DNA of 64,000 bases from Thunnus maccoyii. Lineage: Eukaryota > Chordata > Actinopteri > Scombriformes > Scombridae. The notes under the pieces were generated by a model. The model was not told the origin of the DNA and made no database searches. It saw only the letters and a list, made by a program, of their open reading frames with translations. This document shows, one piece after another, positions 29,668 through 42,790 of this stretch. The position numbers were made by a program, and so were the translations under genes. The stretch covers positions 5,264,001 to 5,328,000 of the forward strand of contig NC_056539.1 of the NCBI RefSeq assembly GCF_910596095.1. Direction: 5' to 3'. Numbering within the stretch: position 1 is the first letter of the stretch; every line of letters begins with the position of its first letter.

Positions 29668-32600
29668 CTAATGCGCTTTGATACGGGCTTGCAGGCAGGC
29701 CAAAAGATCTTTTTCCCACATCTTGGTGTCCCAGGCATGGAACCAGCCAGTGAAGGAGAGTGGCTCCTCTCCTTGCTTAATGGTGCTGATGGGGATGCCA
29801 CGACGCCCAGAGGGGTCCGAGTTGATATACTCTTGGGCTGAAAGGAAAACAAGGATACATTTGTGAACAAAGTCTCTTCTGTAATTTCTCCTCCTCTCTA
29901 ATATGGCTGTGTTTGCCTTACCGATCTTCAGTGATCCATTTTTCTCTTCCTCATTGGCGTCCTTTCCGACCCAAACGAAGATCTGATGGGAGAAACAAGC
30001 ATAAGGGATTTAGGGATAAGGACGCAATAAAAATGAGATCTACAAAAATGGAGACTGAATCACTTCATCAAAAGAGAATGTAGCACACCTGATCCCAGGA
30101 GTCCAGAATCATAACGTCATCAGTTGCCAGATCAATCTGTGTGAACTCACCAGGCACCTCCTCCGCCTAAATATTGAGCAGTACACATTTACAAAGTGGC
30201 TATATATAAAACTTTCAAATAAGTTAAATTACCCTGTACATATAATATACAATGACTTCTTTTAATGAATTAAAATTGATGAATACTCACGATCAGCCTG
30301 CCTGTCTTGTTTGAACAGCCAAACAGTCGTGGAGGCCTGATTGTATTCTGCAGGATCTTGGAGGTCTGGTAGTCCTTCTTCCCACCCAGTGCTGCCCAGA
30401 AACCAGCTGACGACAAAGAAAAAAAAAAACAGTTTTCCACAGGAAATATTTTGCAGTTACCCTGCAGAGATCAAAGCTCGGTTTTCAGCACTCACCTGGC
30501 TCCTTGGTCTCAGCTACCTCAGTGGCAGTTCCCCCGAGCAAGCCGGCAACATACTTGGCTGCAGTCATCTCCCCCTCAGTTGCTCCCTGTCCCCTCCACA
30601 AGAACAGGGAGCTATCTGCCTTCAGCACAAACACGTCGTTAGTGTTCAGAGAGGAGGCAGTGGGCTGCACCTGGGTCAGTGAAACACAAAGAAGGAGAGA
30701 ATTGGTGTGAATGGTTCATTATAAAGCTCAATTTTATGCATGTTCAATGTTCATGTTCAAAAGAGGCTGACCTCAACAGCCCGCATGGCTTTGGTGGAGC
30801 TCTGGCGGATATGAAAGAGTCGTGTGCTGCCAGGCTTGCTCTCTCCAGACTTCCGAGATGTTCCACCCAGGTGGATGACCAAAGGCTTGTCCTTAAACAC
30901 GCTCACAAGATGAGGAGGTTCTTTACCCTGAGTGACACGAACCTGCCAGGACATAGCAGTAGAAACAGCTAAACATACATTTATGATGAAGACAGCGGTA
31001 ATATGAGTTGTTCTCCCTATGCTGGAAGTCATTAAAGGAATAGTAGATAGAAATTCTCTTCTGAGATTTAGATGAGATTATTGGTACCGCTGTCATGTCT
31101 GTCCCTTAAAAATCAAGCTACAGCCAGCAGCCAGTAAGTTTAGCTTTGAGTAAAGACTGAAACAGGGGGACACTGATAACTTGGTCGTCCAAGGGTGACC
31201 AAATCACTAATCACTAATCAACACTTCATATCTCTTTTGTTTAATCCATACAACAATCCAGACTATTTCTTTGCCATGTGCAGTGGAGCCAGGCTAACTC
31301 ATTGTTTTAATTTAGTCTTTATGCTAAGCAAACCGCCTGCTGCCTGTAGCCCCATATTTAATGGTCAGGTATGAGAGTGATATCAATCTTTTAATCAACT
31401 CTCGCCAAGAAAGCTAATAAGCATATTTCCCAAAATGTCAAACTATTCCTTTAAAGAAAGACCTGATTAACACTGTAGATTGTTTTCCTGGTAAATGCCT
31501 TACTTGAGTGGCTACTCCTCCCATGGAATCATCCAGGTTGACGGTGAGAAAGGCTGAAGCAGCCAGTTCATCCTTAGTGCACTTCTGCCCTTGCCTAAAG
31601 AAAACAAAGACCAGAATTCATGCTCCAGTAGAATGAACGGTGATGTTTGCTGTAAAAGCTGGTTTAACAACCAGGTAAGACAGCAACTGACCCAGAGCCC
31701 CAGAGCCCCAGACCCCCCAGAGGTCCACAAAGTCTGAGGTCCTTAGCATGTCAGATGGTTGTACATAATTTGAATAATTGCAATTTTGTTTAGGATTTTT
31801 CTCCACTATTCCATTATGCTCCCTTTGTGATCAAAATCTATTGGCACATATATGCACATATAACTGAGCACTGCAGTGTTGACTGATGAGTTGCTCCATA
31901 ATCTGTCAAGATATCGAAAGAAGATCCTTGTCAACAGCTACTATTAAGACAGCTGCTGATATTGTTAAATCCAGTGAATCAAATTAAACATATATTATAT
32001 TTAAATTTTATTTGAAAGACAGTCTATGACTATTTATGTATAACTGTAAATTCATCTAGCACCACTAACATGTGCATAACATAAATGTTTCACTTATCCC
32101 ATTTATATTTTTAAATATCTTAACATTCACTCAAAATTGTGTACAGACATTTAGGGTTCCCAAATGATGTATCCTTCTGACATTTCAATTGCCCGCTTTT
32201 GTCAGTTTAGTCTCAATTTAGTTATGTTTATGAACAAATACTTGCAAAACCAATTATCAAATCTTTGCATGCTAACATCCTAAACTAAGAGTGAAAGTGG
32301 TATTCTGTACATTATACCTGCTGACCATAAGCTTGTTAACATTGTCCTTGTGAGAATTTTAGTGTGCCGATGTTACCATTTTGCTCAAAGTAGCCCACCA
32401 CTTCACCTAAGTGCAGCCTCACAAGGCTGCTAGCATGGCTGTAGACTCTTGGTCTTGCTTTGCAGAGTAAAATATCTGCTAAGATGATTTCTGCATTATT
32501 ATTTCATCACCTGGGCTAATTTTACAGAGGGGTCTGTGTCATAATCTACTTTAAAACCCTTAATAATTTTAGTTTATTTTGGGGCCCATCAACAGATGAT

Positions 32601-35600
32601 TGCCCCAGGGCCTCCTAACAGGTCAATCCAGCCATGTTGAAATGCTGCACTCACCAGGTGTAGATGATATGCTTCTCCCTGCCTCCTGCGTTGTAAGAAT
32701 ACAGCACCAGGTAACAGTCACCTCCAAAGAACTGTCCATAGGTGGATGGATCCACGGGTGCTTTATCAGTCCCCTCCACACGCCATATCTACAGACACCC
32801 ACCATTGTCACAGCACACTGTTTAGGTAAACATGTTGATATTTGAATAATTGAATATACAACTTGAGCATAGTGTTTCTAGTGATCATACCTTTACTTTA
32901 CCAGAGCCATCATCCACCATGCCATGCTGGGCAGCCATGGCGTTGTTGCTGTGGAGCTTGGAGGAGTCGAAGGGAATCTTCTCCACCTTAGCAATGCGAC
33001 CAATGGTATAGGCCTTGCTGGGACCCGTGGTCTCATCCTTGTCCAACCAGTTGAAGAAGAACTGCTTAAACAGGGTGGTCTCACCCCCTGTCGGCATGAT
33101 CTGGATCTGTACGTGTCAGAAAGAGACAGAAGAGCAAGCATACTCATAGATATTAGACAAGATAAGGAGGATGAGGCTCTGGTAGCAGACTTTTACTACA
33201 TTGTCACATTACCTGAGTATTTTGGGGGTATTTCTTTTCTTTGATGAACTTGTTTGCAGCACTCAGCGCTGCTTTGCGCTCATCTGCATTTGCATTCCGC
33301 CCTGCAGTTTGGGGTGTGGTACCGTGGTTAGAGACTTCAAACTCTGGTAAAATCTATGAATGACTCATATATTCTCAAATGGAGCAAAATCACACAATAT
33401 GACTCACAACTTGTTGCTATGAGCAATCTGAGCGTTGACAAACACACAAAACAGATTGTTGATTCTTCCAAAGAAGAAGAAGAGATTGCTGAAATGAAAT
33501 TCACAGATGTCATGGTCTATTACCTTTCCAGACAAATATCTTATTGTCTCCTCCATTGTCCAAGATGTAGCATTCACTTTGGGAAAGCATACTTTGTTTG
33601 AATGGGTTGCTCTCAGCCACCAAAGTTGTCGTCATGGAACCAGCAGCATCTGAGATCTAGAAAAAAAGAGATGAAACAAAACATTTACATCTGAGCCTTT
33701 TAGATACTGTGATGTTTCTTTGCAGGAATTCATTTAAAAGCTGAACATTTGTGCGTATTTACCAAATAGAGAGATGCTTGACTCATGTTCTTCTTATCAG
33801 TTGATTCATCATCAGCGCTTCCTGGTGGGAGGTTGGGCATGGGTCCAAGCACCTTTATATAAACACACATAGATTGCAACATTGCAACTTACATCCTTCC
33901 TAGCAGCCACATGAGCCAGACAAATTCTTTGTCACAGCCGTTGGCACAAATATTCACAGAACTGTTGTGAATAAAACTGTTAAAAATGAAAAAACACTTA
34001 CTTTAATGACAGCTTCTGGCTCAGAGCCTTCGTCAATCATGTGTACTTGAGCGCGGCCTCTCCGCTCATTGTCACGGATATCAATGGCCAACTCAGTGGT
34101 TTTCAGGCGCTCAAAGCGGTTGCTTTCACTGCCAGACCAGTGGTAGATGTCCTATGATTTGACAGAGAGGAGAACAGGAAAAGCAGATATGGTGAAACAA
34201 TGCAACAAAATGGCCTGCACTATTTCAGTCTTTTTAGAAATCGAGACCCTAATCCAGATCACCTTTCCCAAGTCAATGATGAAGCAGTCTCCTTTGTTGA
34301 AGCTGGACCAGGACAAGTCCACCTCTATTCCTCTGATCCTCCGACGACCCTTAACGTGCAACAGGCGCTTGACATTTGTCTCATTGGTCACCACATGCTG
34401 GAAGCCTGAAGCTACTCCACCTTTCTGTGACAGTCAAGTAGAATAAAGTTTTAGAACTATTACATTAAACTACAACAGCATGGTCTGTAGATTGAAAGGA
34501 TACAAAGCACAGATGCAAAGATTGATATTAAAGGAATAGTTTGACTTTTTGGAAACTGTTTAAACCTATTTAAACAACACATTTATTTGCTTTCTGACTG
34601 AGACTTAGATGAGAAGATTGATTCCACTCTCATGTTCACATTCCAGTTAGTGTAGAGTTGCATAAAGACTTGAAAATGGTGGAATCAGCTAGCATGACTC
34701 TGTCCAACAGTAAGAAAAATCTGCCTATCAGTAGCTCCAAAGCTCAAATGAATATGTAATATCTTGTTCTTTTTCTCATACAAAAACCAACCAAGTGTAA
34801 AAACAACAATTTGCTCATTCCTGACTAATTCCTGGCCAGGTGCAGTGACTTCCTGGAGTCTTGCCATCATTGTGAGGCAACCAGCAGAGACACTGCAGTC
34901 AGCCAAGAAACAGTGTGTCATTTTTACACTTCGGTTTTTGTCCAGATTTATCAAAAGAGATATAACACAGATTTTCAGAATGGGCTAGCTGTTCCACCTA
35001 TTCCCAGTATTTAAGCTTAGCCAAGCTAACCAGCTGCTGGCTATAGCTTTATATTTACAGTATTGTAAAGACATAAGTTTGATATCAATATTTTCAGTTA
35101 ACTCTTGGCAAGAAAGCAAATAACCATATTTCCCTAAATGTCAAACTATTCCTTTAAAGATGTTCAAAAAATTATTCTGATTTGAGGGGATTAAAATTTC
35201 AACTTCAAATTTACAACATCTGTAACACTAAAATACAATACTGGATGGTCTGTTTTTCAGTGGCCTATTTAAGCTTATGACATCTGCAGCCTTTTGGTGT
35301 TTTGGCATTATGTTTCTTCCCAGCTTGTTTGCCAGTTCAAATTATCCATGGAAACCTTCAGTGGAAAACCTGAGGGAGCAATTAACCGTGACTCCAAACA
35401 TCTCAAAATAGCACTGTGAGGATTTCCACTTCCCACATAAACACACAATACATAAACAATCAGTTTATCTTACGTCATTAAGTTGGTTTCACTTGGAAGC
35501 TCAAGACTTGCTTTTGTTGTCTGGTACACAGAAGTTAATCTCAACATCAAACTATAGTCTTGTTTCAGCAGAGGTCAAACCTTTGTTGTTTCTGTGAAAA

Positions 35601-36115
35601 ATAAATTTTAAATGATTTCAACACATGCATATATCATGTTTCACCTTGTATTTGATGCCGGACTTGAAGTAGCCCATAAAGGTGACTGACTCTTGGTTTT
35701 GAAACTCAGTAAACTGTCTTGGGGCTCCGCCCAAGAAGTCATCCAGCTGGGTCATAAAGATGGCAGCACCCCCTCTCTCATCCTGGGAAGCTTCTTCGCC
35801 TGTGTTATTACAGATAATGGTAAAAAAAAAGAATGACTGTATAATCTGAGAGTGACAGACAAATAAGTGGAATTTAATTCTATTATAAGCCAGGCTGTGG
35901 TTTGAGGTGTCATTAGATAATCTAAATCCATTACCAATCCATGAGTGAACATTGTAAGAAGGAGCAGGGGTGGTGTAGAGCACTATGTAAGAGTCTCCAG
36001 TGAAGAAGTCTCCATGGAGTTCAGTAGGGACGGGCTTCAGATCCATTTTTTCCACACGCCACACCTGCAGGCCGGGCTTCTTCCCTGCAGTCTCAAACTC
36101 TTTGTGGTGCGCCAT
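29668..36115 (-). CDS. scinl: scinderin-like gelsolin-family actin-severing protein
   Basis: Gelsolin-family proteins sever, cap and nucleate actin filaments under Ca2+ and phosphoinositide control. Sixteen coding exons join in phase: 36115-35935, 35799-35645, 34424-34263, 34151-34002, 33852-33763, 33656-33524, 33301-33213, 33106-32891, 32788-32655, 31594-31504, 30942-30772, 30670-30496, 30406-30291, 30166-30089, 29982-29922 and 29837-29668. The product has 723 residues (scinderin about 715), enough for six gelsolin repeats. Seen: [20 protein letters not shown] start, repeat signatures [37 protein letters not shown] and [19 protein letters not shown], and the C-terminal [15 protein letters not shown]. 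No villin headpiece follows. The start and length fit teleost scinla/scinlb (C/L-gelsolin, abundant in cornea); a versus b is unresolved. Palindromic transposable elements sit in introns at 31.0-31.5 and 34.5-35.2 kb. No stops or frame breaks were found. Confidence 0.93.
31032..31454. mobile_element. palindromic TTAA-flanked MITE, copy 1 (scinl intron)
   Basis: The left end ttaaaggaatag and right end aaactattcctttaa are inverted repeats bounded by TTAA. Inner arms also mirror each other: ctacagccagcagccag on the left against cctgctgcctgtagc on the right. It is non-coding, about 420 bp and diverged. Confidence 0.75.
32266..32451 (-). repeat. family E repeat fragment, copy 2 (scinl intron)
   Basis: On the minus strand it starts aagagtctacagccatgcta and continues through gcaggtataatgtac and gatgttagcatgca. 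This matches the first 190 bp of the element at 608-1210; the rest is missing. Confidence 0.55.
34528..35157. mobile_element. palindromic TTAA-flanked MITE, copy 2 (scinl intron 2)
   Basis: This is the longest of the three copies (about 630 bp). The ends are ttaaaggaatagtttgac and gtcaaactattcctttaa, an exact inverted repeat over at least 16 bp, each bounded by TTAA. The centre still holds the gacttcctggagtcttgcc hairpin part of the element. The TTAA border suggests a piggyBac-like target preference. It is non-coding. Confidence 0.8.
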
Positions 36116-36126
36116 AGTGCTCCTGG

Positions 36127-36235
36127 CCTGAGAGGAGACATGTCTTCATTAACAAGTGACTCATCAGGTCAAAACACGGACAATAATCGATTAATAAAGC
36201 AAATTTGAATTTGAATTTGAAAATTTGAATTTGAG
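36127..36235 (-). other. scinl intron edge with AATTTG minisatellite
   Basis: The acceptor ctctcag at 36128-36134 opens the first coding exon at 36127, giving a 12-nt 5' UTR segment before the ATG at 36115. Just upstream, 36190-36235 holds about five imperfect tttgaa/aatttg hexamer units. Confidence 0.6.
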
Positions 36236-37176
36236 ATGCTGTAAATCATAATGAAAACAACTGTTAATCGCAGCCCTAGTTTCATACTGTATCATCACTT
36301 GAGAGCCTTTATTTTGAGAGCATTTGGAAAATGAATGGTGCATGTCACAAAGCATTCAAAAGCCCAAACTGAAATCAGGCAGTTATAGTAGGATACTTCA
36401 TTAATAGTGCATTATGTTGCTTTATTCCATTTCCATTACAATTCTCTTTTTCCCAGACCACAATGTCTGTCCTATGTTTATACTGCAGCTTTTGTTGCTT
36501 AACCTGTAATACAAGTACCACGTGATTAATAGAAGTGTGTTGATATAAAGTGGTGAGAGTCACCTTATGTACCAGGGAGTGCCCTCTCCACTTTACTGTC
36601 AAACTGCAATGCACAGTGTTTTTGTGATATTTTAGGGCAGGAAGAGCCACTCCCCACAGGAAAAGAAAACAGCCAGAAGTGTTTGATACAGTGTGTAACT
36701 GTTTCCTTGCAAAATTCCCAGCCAATAGTGGCAATACAAAAATTCATACTGTAAATGAATATGTATCATGTGCAAGAGAAAATTAAATTATTGTTATATT
36801 AATTAATTGAAAAATGTCAGGCTATTAACCAGTCATAGAGAAAAAAATAATGACTTTATTCATGCATTCTTACTTTGTTCTAGCCTATATTTAAAACCCA
36901 TATTACATAAGCTTATGTATTGCAAAATTCATCTGATTAAAACCTTATATGTTTGCTTCCTTTGATGCAGAATCAGGCAAAGAATTCATATCAGCTAAAG
37001 TGTGGCCTTGCAGGAGCCTGTTGTGAATAATTAGACAAATAAGACAAACTACATTCAGCGTAATTTCATGTGCCTGTTGCCTACTTTATAAATTCAGACT
37101 GAGCCTCAGAGAGCTTTTCTTTGGCGCCGCTCTTTCTCTAAAACATGCAGTACACAGATTAACACATTTTCTTTAC

Positions 37177-37283
37177 CTGGTGAGGACAGAAGAAAGATGC
37201 TGGGTGTGAAGAAGCTGACACTGTTGAAATGCTGCTCTTCCAGGTTTACGCCCAGGCTGTCTGTGCTCCGGTCTGCTATATAG
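37177..37283 (-). promoter_or_regulatory. scinl noncoding first exon and TATA box
   Basis: A consensus donor (CAG, then GTAAAG) ends an untranslated exon at 37177. About 100 bp upstream is a CTATATAG box at 37276-37283, which would place the start site near 37246-37250 and make an exon of about 70 nt. It would splice to the acceptor at 36128. A strong TATA box suits a highly expressed tissue-specific gene. The assignment is inference from spacing and signals. Confidence 0.5.
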
Positions 37284-37564
37284 CCTGGAGAAACATCCGT
37301 GTTCAGAAGAAGAGGCGTGTCCAGCTGATCCCAACCCAGCCCAGCACACTCCTGCATGAACAGCCTTCATGCAGCAAAGAAAATAAGATATGTAACTTCG
37401 TGCCTGGTGTCAGTGGATCAACACCAAAAGCCAAAGAGCTTTGCTTTTAATATTTATAAAGAAATCCATCAAGATCCATTTATGAACACCATGAGAATGC
37501 AGCCAGAATAAATGCAAAATACTTTTATGCAACTTAATTTTGATATCCAAGATGTTAAGGAGTT

Positions 37565-37905
37565 ATTTGCACACTAGCAGCTCTGTTAGCATGTACTTAG
37601 ACACCTAATTAGCCTACATTGCAGGTATAATGTTTACCATGTTCACTGTCTTAGAGTAGCATGTCATAACAATAAGAATAATAAGAATAATTATTTAAAT
37701 AGCACTTATCAAAACCAGGAAAGGAAAGGAAAAAAGAAAAACCAAAAATGTCAACCTAACAGTGGTGCTCAAGGAAAAGTCAATGGATCACCTTAGGATT
37801 CTTCCACTGGGAACAATGAATGTATACAAAAATTCCATTGCAATCCATCCAATAGATTTTTAGATATTTCAGTCTGGACCAAATTGTTGGACCTACCAAC
37901 CAATC
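37565..37905 (+). repeat. family E repeat, interrupted copy 3
   Basis: It has gcaggtataatgtttaccat at the left and attgcaatccatccaataga followed by agatatttcagtctggacca at the right, as in family E. The middle is replaced by an AT-rich and AAGG-rich segment at about 37670-37760. Confidence 0.55.
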
Positions 37906-38009
37906 AACAGGCAGTTCTGTTTTTAATTTAATTATGACACAATAAACATATACATAACAAAGAAATACATTTAACAGTATGTATTGTATTTTACTTTATT
38001 TCTTTGTTT

Positions 38010-38326
38010 GAGTTGTTTTTATTTAGAAGAACCTATGGTGGCCGCGAAACTCGTAAAAAATGTGCAGGCCCTCTCTAGAACCAGTGTTTGGTTTGTCCAT
38101 TCTAGGCTACTGCAGAAATATGGCAATGCAATATGCTGGGCTCTGTGGAAGAGGATCTGCTCCCTATGTGGACATAAAGGGCTCATTCTAAGGTAACAAA
38201 AACATAATGATTCTTAGTTTCTTGGGATTATAGACTAATTAAAACATACTTATGAATATTATATTATGCCAAATCTGTTCTGTTAGATGCCACTAAATTC
38301 TACACACTGCACCTTTAAATTTTCCA
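38010..38326. repeat. dispersed fish repeat, complete-looking
   Basis: The segment from agaacctatggtggccgcga to the end tacacactgcacctttaa resembles a common non-coding fish DNA element recognised by memory. The apparent 70-codon frame inside it is not a gene. Confidence 0.45.
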
Positions 38327-40008
38327 CACGCTGCTAACATGGTTACAAAAATTTAAACACATGCCAATTTCCTTTAGGCTTTCTATGAGTTATAGGCATG
38401 ATCATGAGTGTTACAGGAGATCAGGGCTTAAATATTGATGCAACTAAATCTGACTTGCAGAGGATATATTACACTGAAGGCCATTTAGAGTCTGTATCAG
38501 AAGAGATCTCAGTAATCATCATAGTTGTATATTGGTTTACCCAGCAACATTAACAGGAATTCACAGAGTTACAAGACAGCCAAATATTTAAGTTGGTCCC
38601 CTATTTGCAGGCACAGTAGTAAGGAAAACTGCAAATTTATTTAGAGCAACAGAGAAGTCATCTTTAATGTCTCATCCAGACATCAGAAAAGAATAGTTAT
38701 AAGTTAACACTCACCATCAGGGAATATTTAACACAATAACACACAGAACTAAGACCAGACGTTGCCAAAGAAATGAGTCATAATTTCTGTAAAGCAGCAC
38801 ACAAAACATACTTTGTGCTTCATAAAAACTGCTTGTATTCTAAAATAATGCACCAACATGCATAACCAAGGGTAAGGAGCACGGAAACTGGACCTAATAT
38901 GGGCTGTTGAGTCATCCCTTCCCAATGTCCGGCAGTGGATCTGTAATGGCAGGAACAGCTGCTCTTGGATGCCATTAGATCTCATTATTGTCGGTAAGGT
39001 CATATAAAAGCCTTAGAAAAGATGTAGCATTTGGAGAAATTTGTCCAAGGTCCCCAAACAAACATGTGAACAAACACAGCAGTAGTTTCACAGATCTCAG
39101 ACATGATCTATGACAGCAGACTCCTTTCGCAGCCTTCCATGTCACCTGAGGCCAAACTATGTTCAGAATGTGTATCACAGCATTACAGTTCGGAATAAAG
39201 CAGGTGAATCTACTTCTGATTCATATGTCTGTTCACATATTGTTGGTTGGTTCCTTTATATTGCCCCGTATTGTGATAAAGACTAGTTTTGCCTGGTTGC
39301 ACAATTACATTGTTGTTTTTTTGGCATGTGCTTGTGCGTCTGTGTACTTGGGCACTGGGCTGTCCGCACCTGGAGTTTGTGACCACTCTGACTCCCATGT
39401 GGCGGCTTGACAGAAAGGAAAGGCACAAATCTCTCCTCTGAGCTCCCGCAGTCGCCTCAAGTTAGGGATAGGTCCATCACTCCTACTATGAGAGCTGCAT
39501 CAGCACATTCTGCTTCATTGTGTAGTGTACACACCACTCACATAGTGCCTGTCTAGGACATACCACCGTGTCTCCACAAGACTGAACACATACACAAGTG
39601 CACGCACACACAAACACACACACAATCTAACCACAGTAGATGAATGCAAAGGCTGCCCACAGGCTACTTGTTCTAACTTGAGTAGGACTAAAACGCCCCT
39701 GAACTTATTGCATAACTGTGATGGATTTTGCCTGCTATCAGTTACAGAAGTTTACATGAAGACTTAGGCAGCACTCAGCTGTATTTCGGTGGAAAACTGC
39801 TGTGAAGTGTTTGCGGCACAATCACAAATTTGATAACAGGACTTCTTTCTGGTTGGCGAAAGGATACATGTGGATACATATATGATTGAGTCCAAATTTC
39901 CTGCAGCAGCACTTGCTCATGATCTTTTGCAGCACTTCAAGGGATTTCACTAGTCACTAGTCATAGTCATTGCTAATTTATCAGTCAGCTTGAATCATCT
40001 AGATATGG

Positions 40009-40405
40009 TTAAAGGATTAGTTTGACATTTTGGGAAATAAGTTTATCCACTTTCTTGCTGGGAGTTAGATGAAAAGATGAATACCATTCTCATTGCTACA
40101 GCCAGCAGCCAGTTAGCTTAGCTTAGCATAGGGACTAAAAACAGGAGGAAACAGATAGCTTTGTTAACTTAAACAAATGATACATCAAGTGTTAATGAGT
40201 GGGATTTACAGGTCCTGGTAGGTGGATTTTTTATACCTTTGAAAGCTAGGCTAGCTGTTTTCCCCTGCCTCCAGTCTTTATGCTAAGCTTCACTAACCAT
40301 CTCTTGGTAGCTTCAGACAGACATAAGAGTGGTATTGTTCTTCTCATCTAACTCTCAGCAAGACTGTGAATATTTCTCAAAATGTCAAACAAACTATTCC
40401 TTTAA
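40009..40405. mobile_element. palindromic TTAA-flanked MITE, copy 3
   Basis: The ends are ttaaaggattagtttgacat and caaactattcctttaa, both bounded by TTAA. The inner arms cagccagcagccagttagct and gctaagcttcactaacca mirror each other. It is the same family as 31032-31454 and 34528-35157, and non-coding. Confidence 0.75.
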
Positions 40406-40661
40406 AGCAAGATATTTCCTAACATGTTCATTTGTAAGTAAGGGTAAACATTAGGGTAAACACAATAACTACCAGTGCAATCACTGAACTACAAGTTTAG
40501 GTCTATTTGAAAGAGAAATAAAACAATAAACGGTTGTGAATCTGCTTTTTATTATATATTTAGATGAATATTGCAGCGCAATATTCTTGGATTATCTTCA
40601 GTCTTCCATGGTCCCCTTACTAACACCTTGCCCTTCATTTAATGAGGTTTACTTTTAATGT

Positions 40662-40701
40662 TTTTTCTTCCCCCTATCCTATAGGATAGGGGGAAGAAAA
40701 A
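40662..40701. repeat. exact 40-bp palindrome with no spacer
   Basis: The left arm tttttcttccccctatccta is followed immediately by its exact reverse complement, centred between 40681 and 40682. It lies about 260 bp past the MITE ending at 40405. See findings. Confidence 0.9.
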
Positions 40702-41071
40702 CAATAACCTGACTGGCATGCTGTATAATACTACAAGTCAGAGGTAGTTGTGGATCAGCAGGTTGTATGAGTTCACCTGAGGTGCAGTTGAACTGGAGGT
40801 CAGGAGTGGGGCTCGCTTCTGTTTGTAGGTGAGTGTGATGGACTTGCTTAGTATATTGCTGCTTCTGTTGGACTTGAGTGGATTTGTGAGTGGACTTTTG
40901 ACTAAGGCAAAGAGATTTAGCAAACATCATAAAAAGAAATGGAGTTACACACATGTAGTACAGAAAAATAAGTCTATTGCAGGTTAAAGTATCAACTGCT
41001 GTTAAATGATGAATGAATGTAATGAATTTAGCATTTTGTCTCAATACTATCTCAATACTACTGTTCAATGC

Positions 41072-41450
41072 ATTAAAGGGGTACTCCACTGATTTTACAC
41101 ATAAATGTCAGTTTAATATATCACGGCAAAGGTAGTACTAGTGAAACCTTTGTTGTTAGGTCTGGGAGATTCAATTACCATCAAGACTTTTGGCTATATT
41201 GGCTACTAAGAGGCCACATCATACACTGAATGCCTTCAGTTGCCAACAAAAAGAAAGAAAATGCATACTCTTTGTACTCTCTGTGTACTCTTGTGCGTCT
41301 TCTGTTACTCTGGAGGAGCTTTATCAAGTTGGAGAAAAATCATCTTGGCTTGGGCCTAGAGACTTAACAAAAACCCTGCATTACAAACTACTGGGGATGT
41401 GGTTTGTGCCATTACCAGGCAAGGAGGGTCTAATAAAAAGAAAGGAGAAG
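41072..41450. repeat. probable dispersed fish repeat
   Basis: It begins ttaaaggggtactccactga, a phrase typical of a common fish interspersed element, and runs to about aaggagggtctaataaaaag. No second copy lies in this window, so the boundaries are approximate. Confidence 0.35.
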
Positions 41451-42241
41451 TAGGAGAAGTTGTTTCACTTGGAAATTTGTTTATCACAGTATCAGAGCGT
41501 TCCTGCTTCTGGACAGATCACACTGTGAACAACTTTACATACTTTTTACTGAGGAAATAGTGCCCATGAAAACACTGGGACATACACAAGATGCAAGATG
41601 CAATGAGTTTATTTCTTCTCATATCAGCTGTTACAAACAACAACTAATTAGTGGAAGACTTAAAGTATTTAAAAATCCAGTAATAACAAGGCTGTGATCA
41701 CCACATTCATTGTTATGATGCCTGTGTCTGGGCTCTTTGGTTTCAGTGAATGCTGCAAATCTGTCATAACAATTGCATCTGTCATAACTGTGGTCAACAA
41801 TATGTTTTTCTTTCTGCTCACACAGTCATCTTAGCACCAGCTCACACAAACAATTCCAAACAATGTATTAAATCAACTGGAGTTGTATCATCAGTGCTTG
41901 CAAAATCTTATAGCAGGCAGTTCATTATGCAACACAGGATAACACATAACTGAATAATATGGCAACTGAAAGTGGTATGAGGAAGAAGTCACTGAGTGTA
42001 TCGTGCTTGTGGCTAGCAAGTGTAGATGGTGCCACAATACCCAAAGGCAACGTTTAAAAAGTCTTCAAAGACATTATTAAACTTGAACAAAGAACATTGT
42101 TGGTAGGCGAACTAACCTGTTCTTTCTGTGGAAAGGTATTGCAATTGAAGTTGAATGGCAGCCATTAATTAAGTTGTGCTATACTTAAACATATTTAAAT
42201 ATTAACACCATAAACACCAGCTACACACAGTTGAACAAAAC

Positions 42242-42261
42242 GGGGGGGGGGGGGGGGGGGG
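42242..42261. repeat. poly-G run (20 G)
   Basis: Twenty consecutive G residues. Similar runs are 17 G at 62285-62301 and 14 C at 58609-58622. Exact lengths are prone to sequencing error. Confidence 0.9.
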
Positions 42262-42524
42262 ATACTACATACAAAGCAGGAAATCAGGATGACAAATCTG
42301 TGTTCAGATGAGATTTTACCAACTTAGGCTGCATTTCAGACTCCGGCCAAAAATCAAATCGCAAAACAAAATAAATTTTATTTTTCACATTGGTATTGGT
42401 ATGTTTTTTCCTAACATGAAAACTGAAATGTCTCAAGCACACATCCTGCAGCTCCAACAATCCAGTGTTATTGTAGAAAACCAATCTGCTTCAGACTACA
42501 CCAGCTTGTTGGTCTGATCTGCTT

Positions 42525-42790
42525 CTTGATCTGGAGCTCTTTGTTCAGCAGATCAGTTAGAAATAATGCAGGGAGGAATAGTACAAGCAGAAACAACTAC
42601 AGTGATGATGATGTTTGATGAAGAGCTGCTGACAACCAGCACACCTCCAACAGGTAAACAACTTATTTTACTTTGTTGTGCTGTATAATGGAAAAACACT
42701 CACAGCATGCCAGCTTGACTGGAGTCATGGCTTGGCATGACTACCCCCAAAACTATGGAAAAGTGCCATAATCTTAGCAGAGCTATTTGC
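42525..42790. repeat. dispersed repeat family C, copy 2
   Basis: This copy matches 21945-22200 over about 250 bp in the same orientation, with roughly 85% identity by eye. Sequence continues past the match on both sides without an obvious terminal repeat. Confidence 0.7.

Noticed and set aside
32885-33244. Overlapping frames on both strands around a scinl exon
   Set aside because: Only the frame reading [15 protein letters not shown] joins in phase with its neighbours; the others are shadows.
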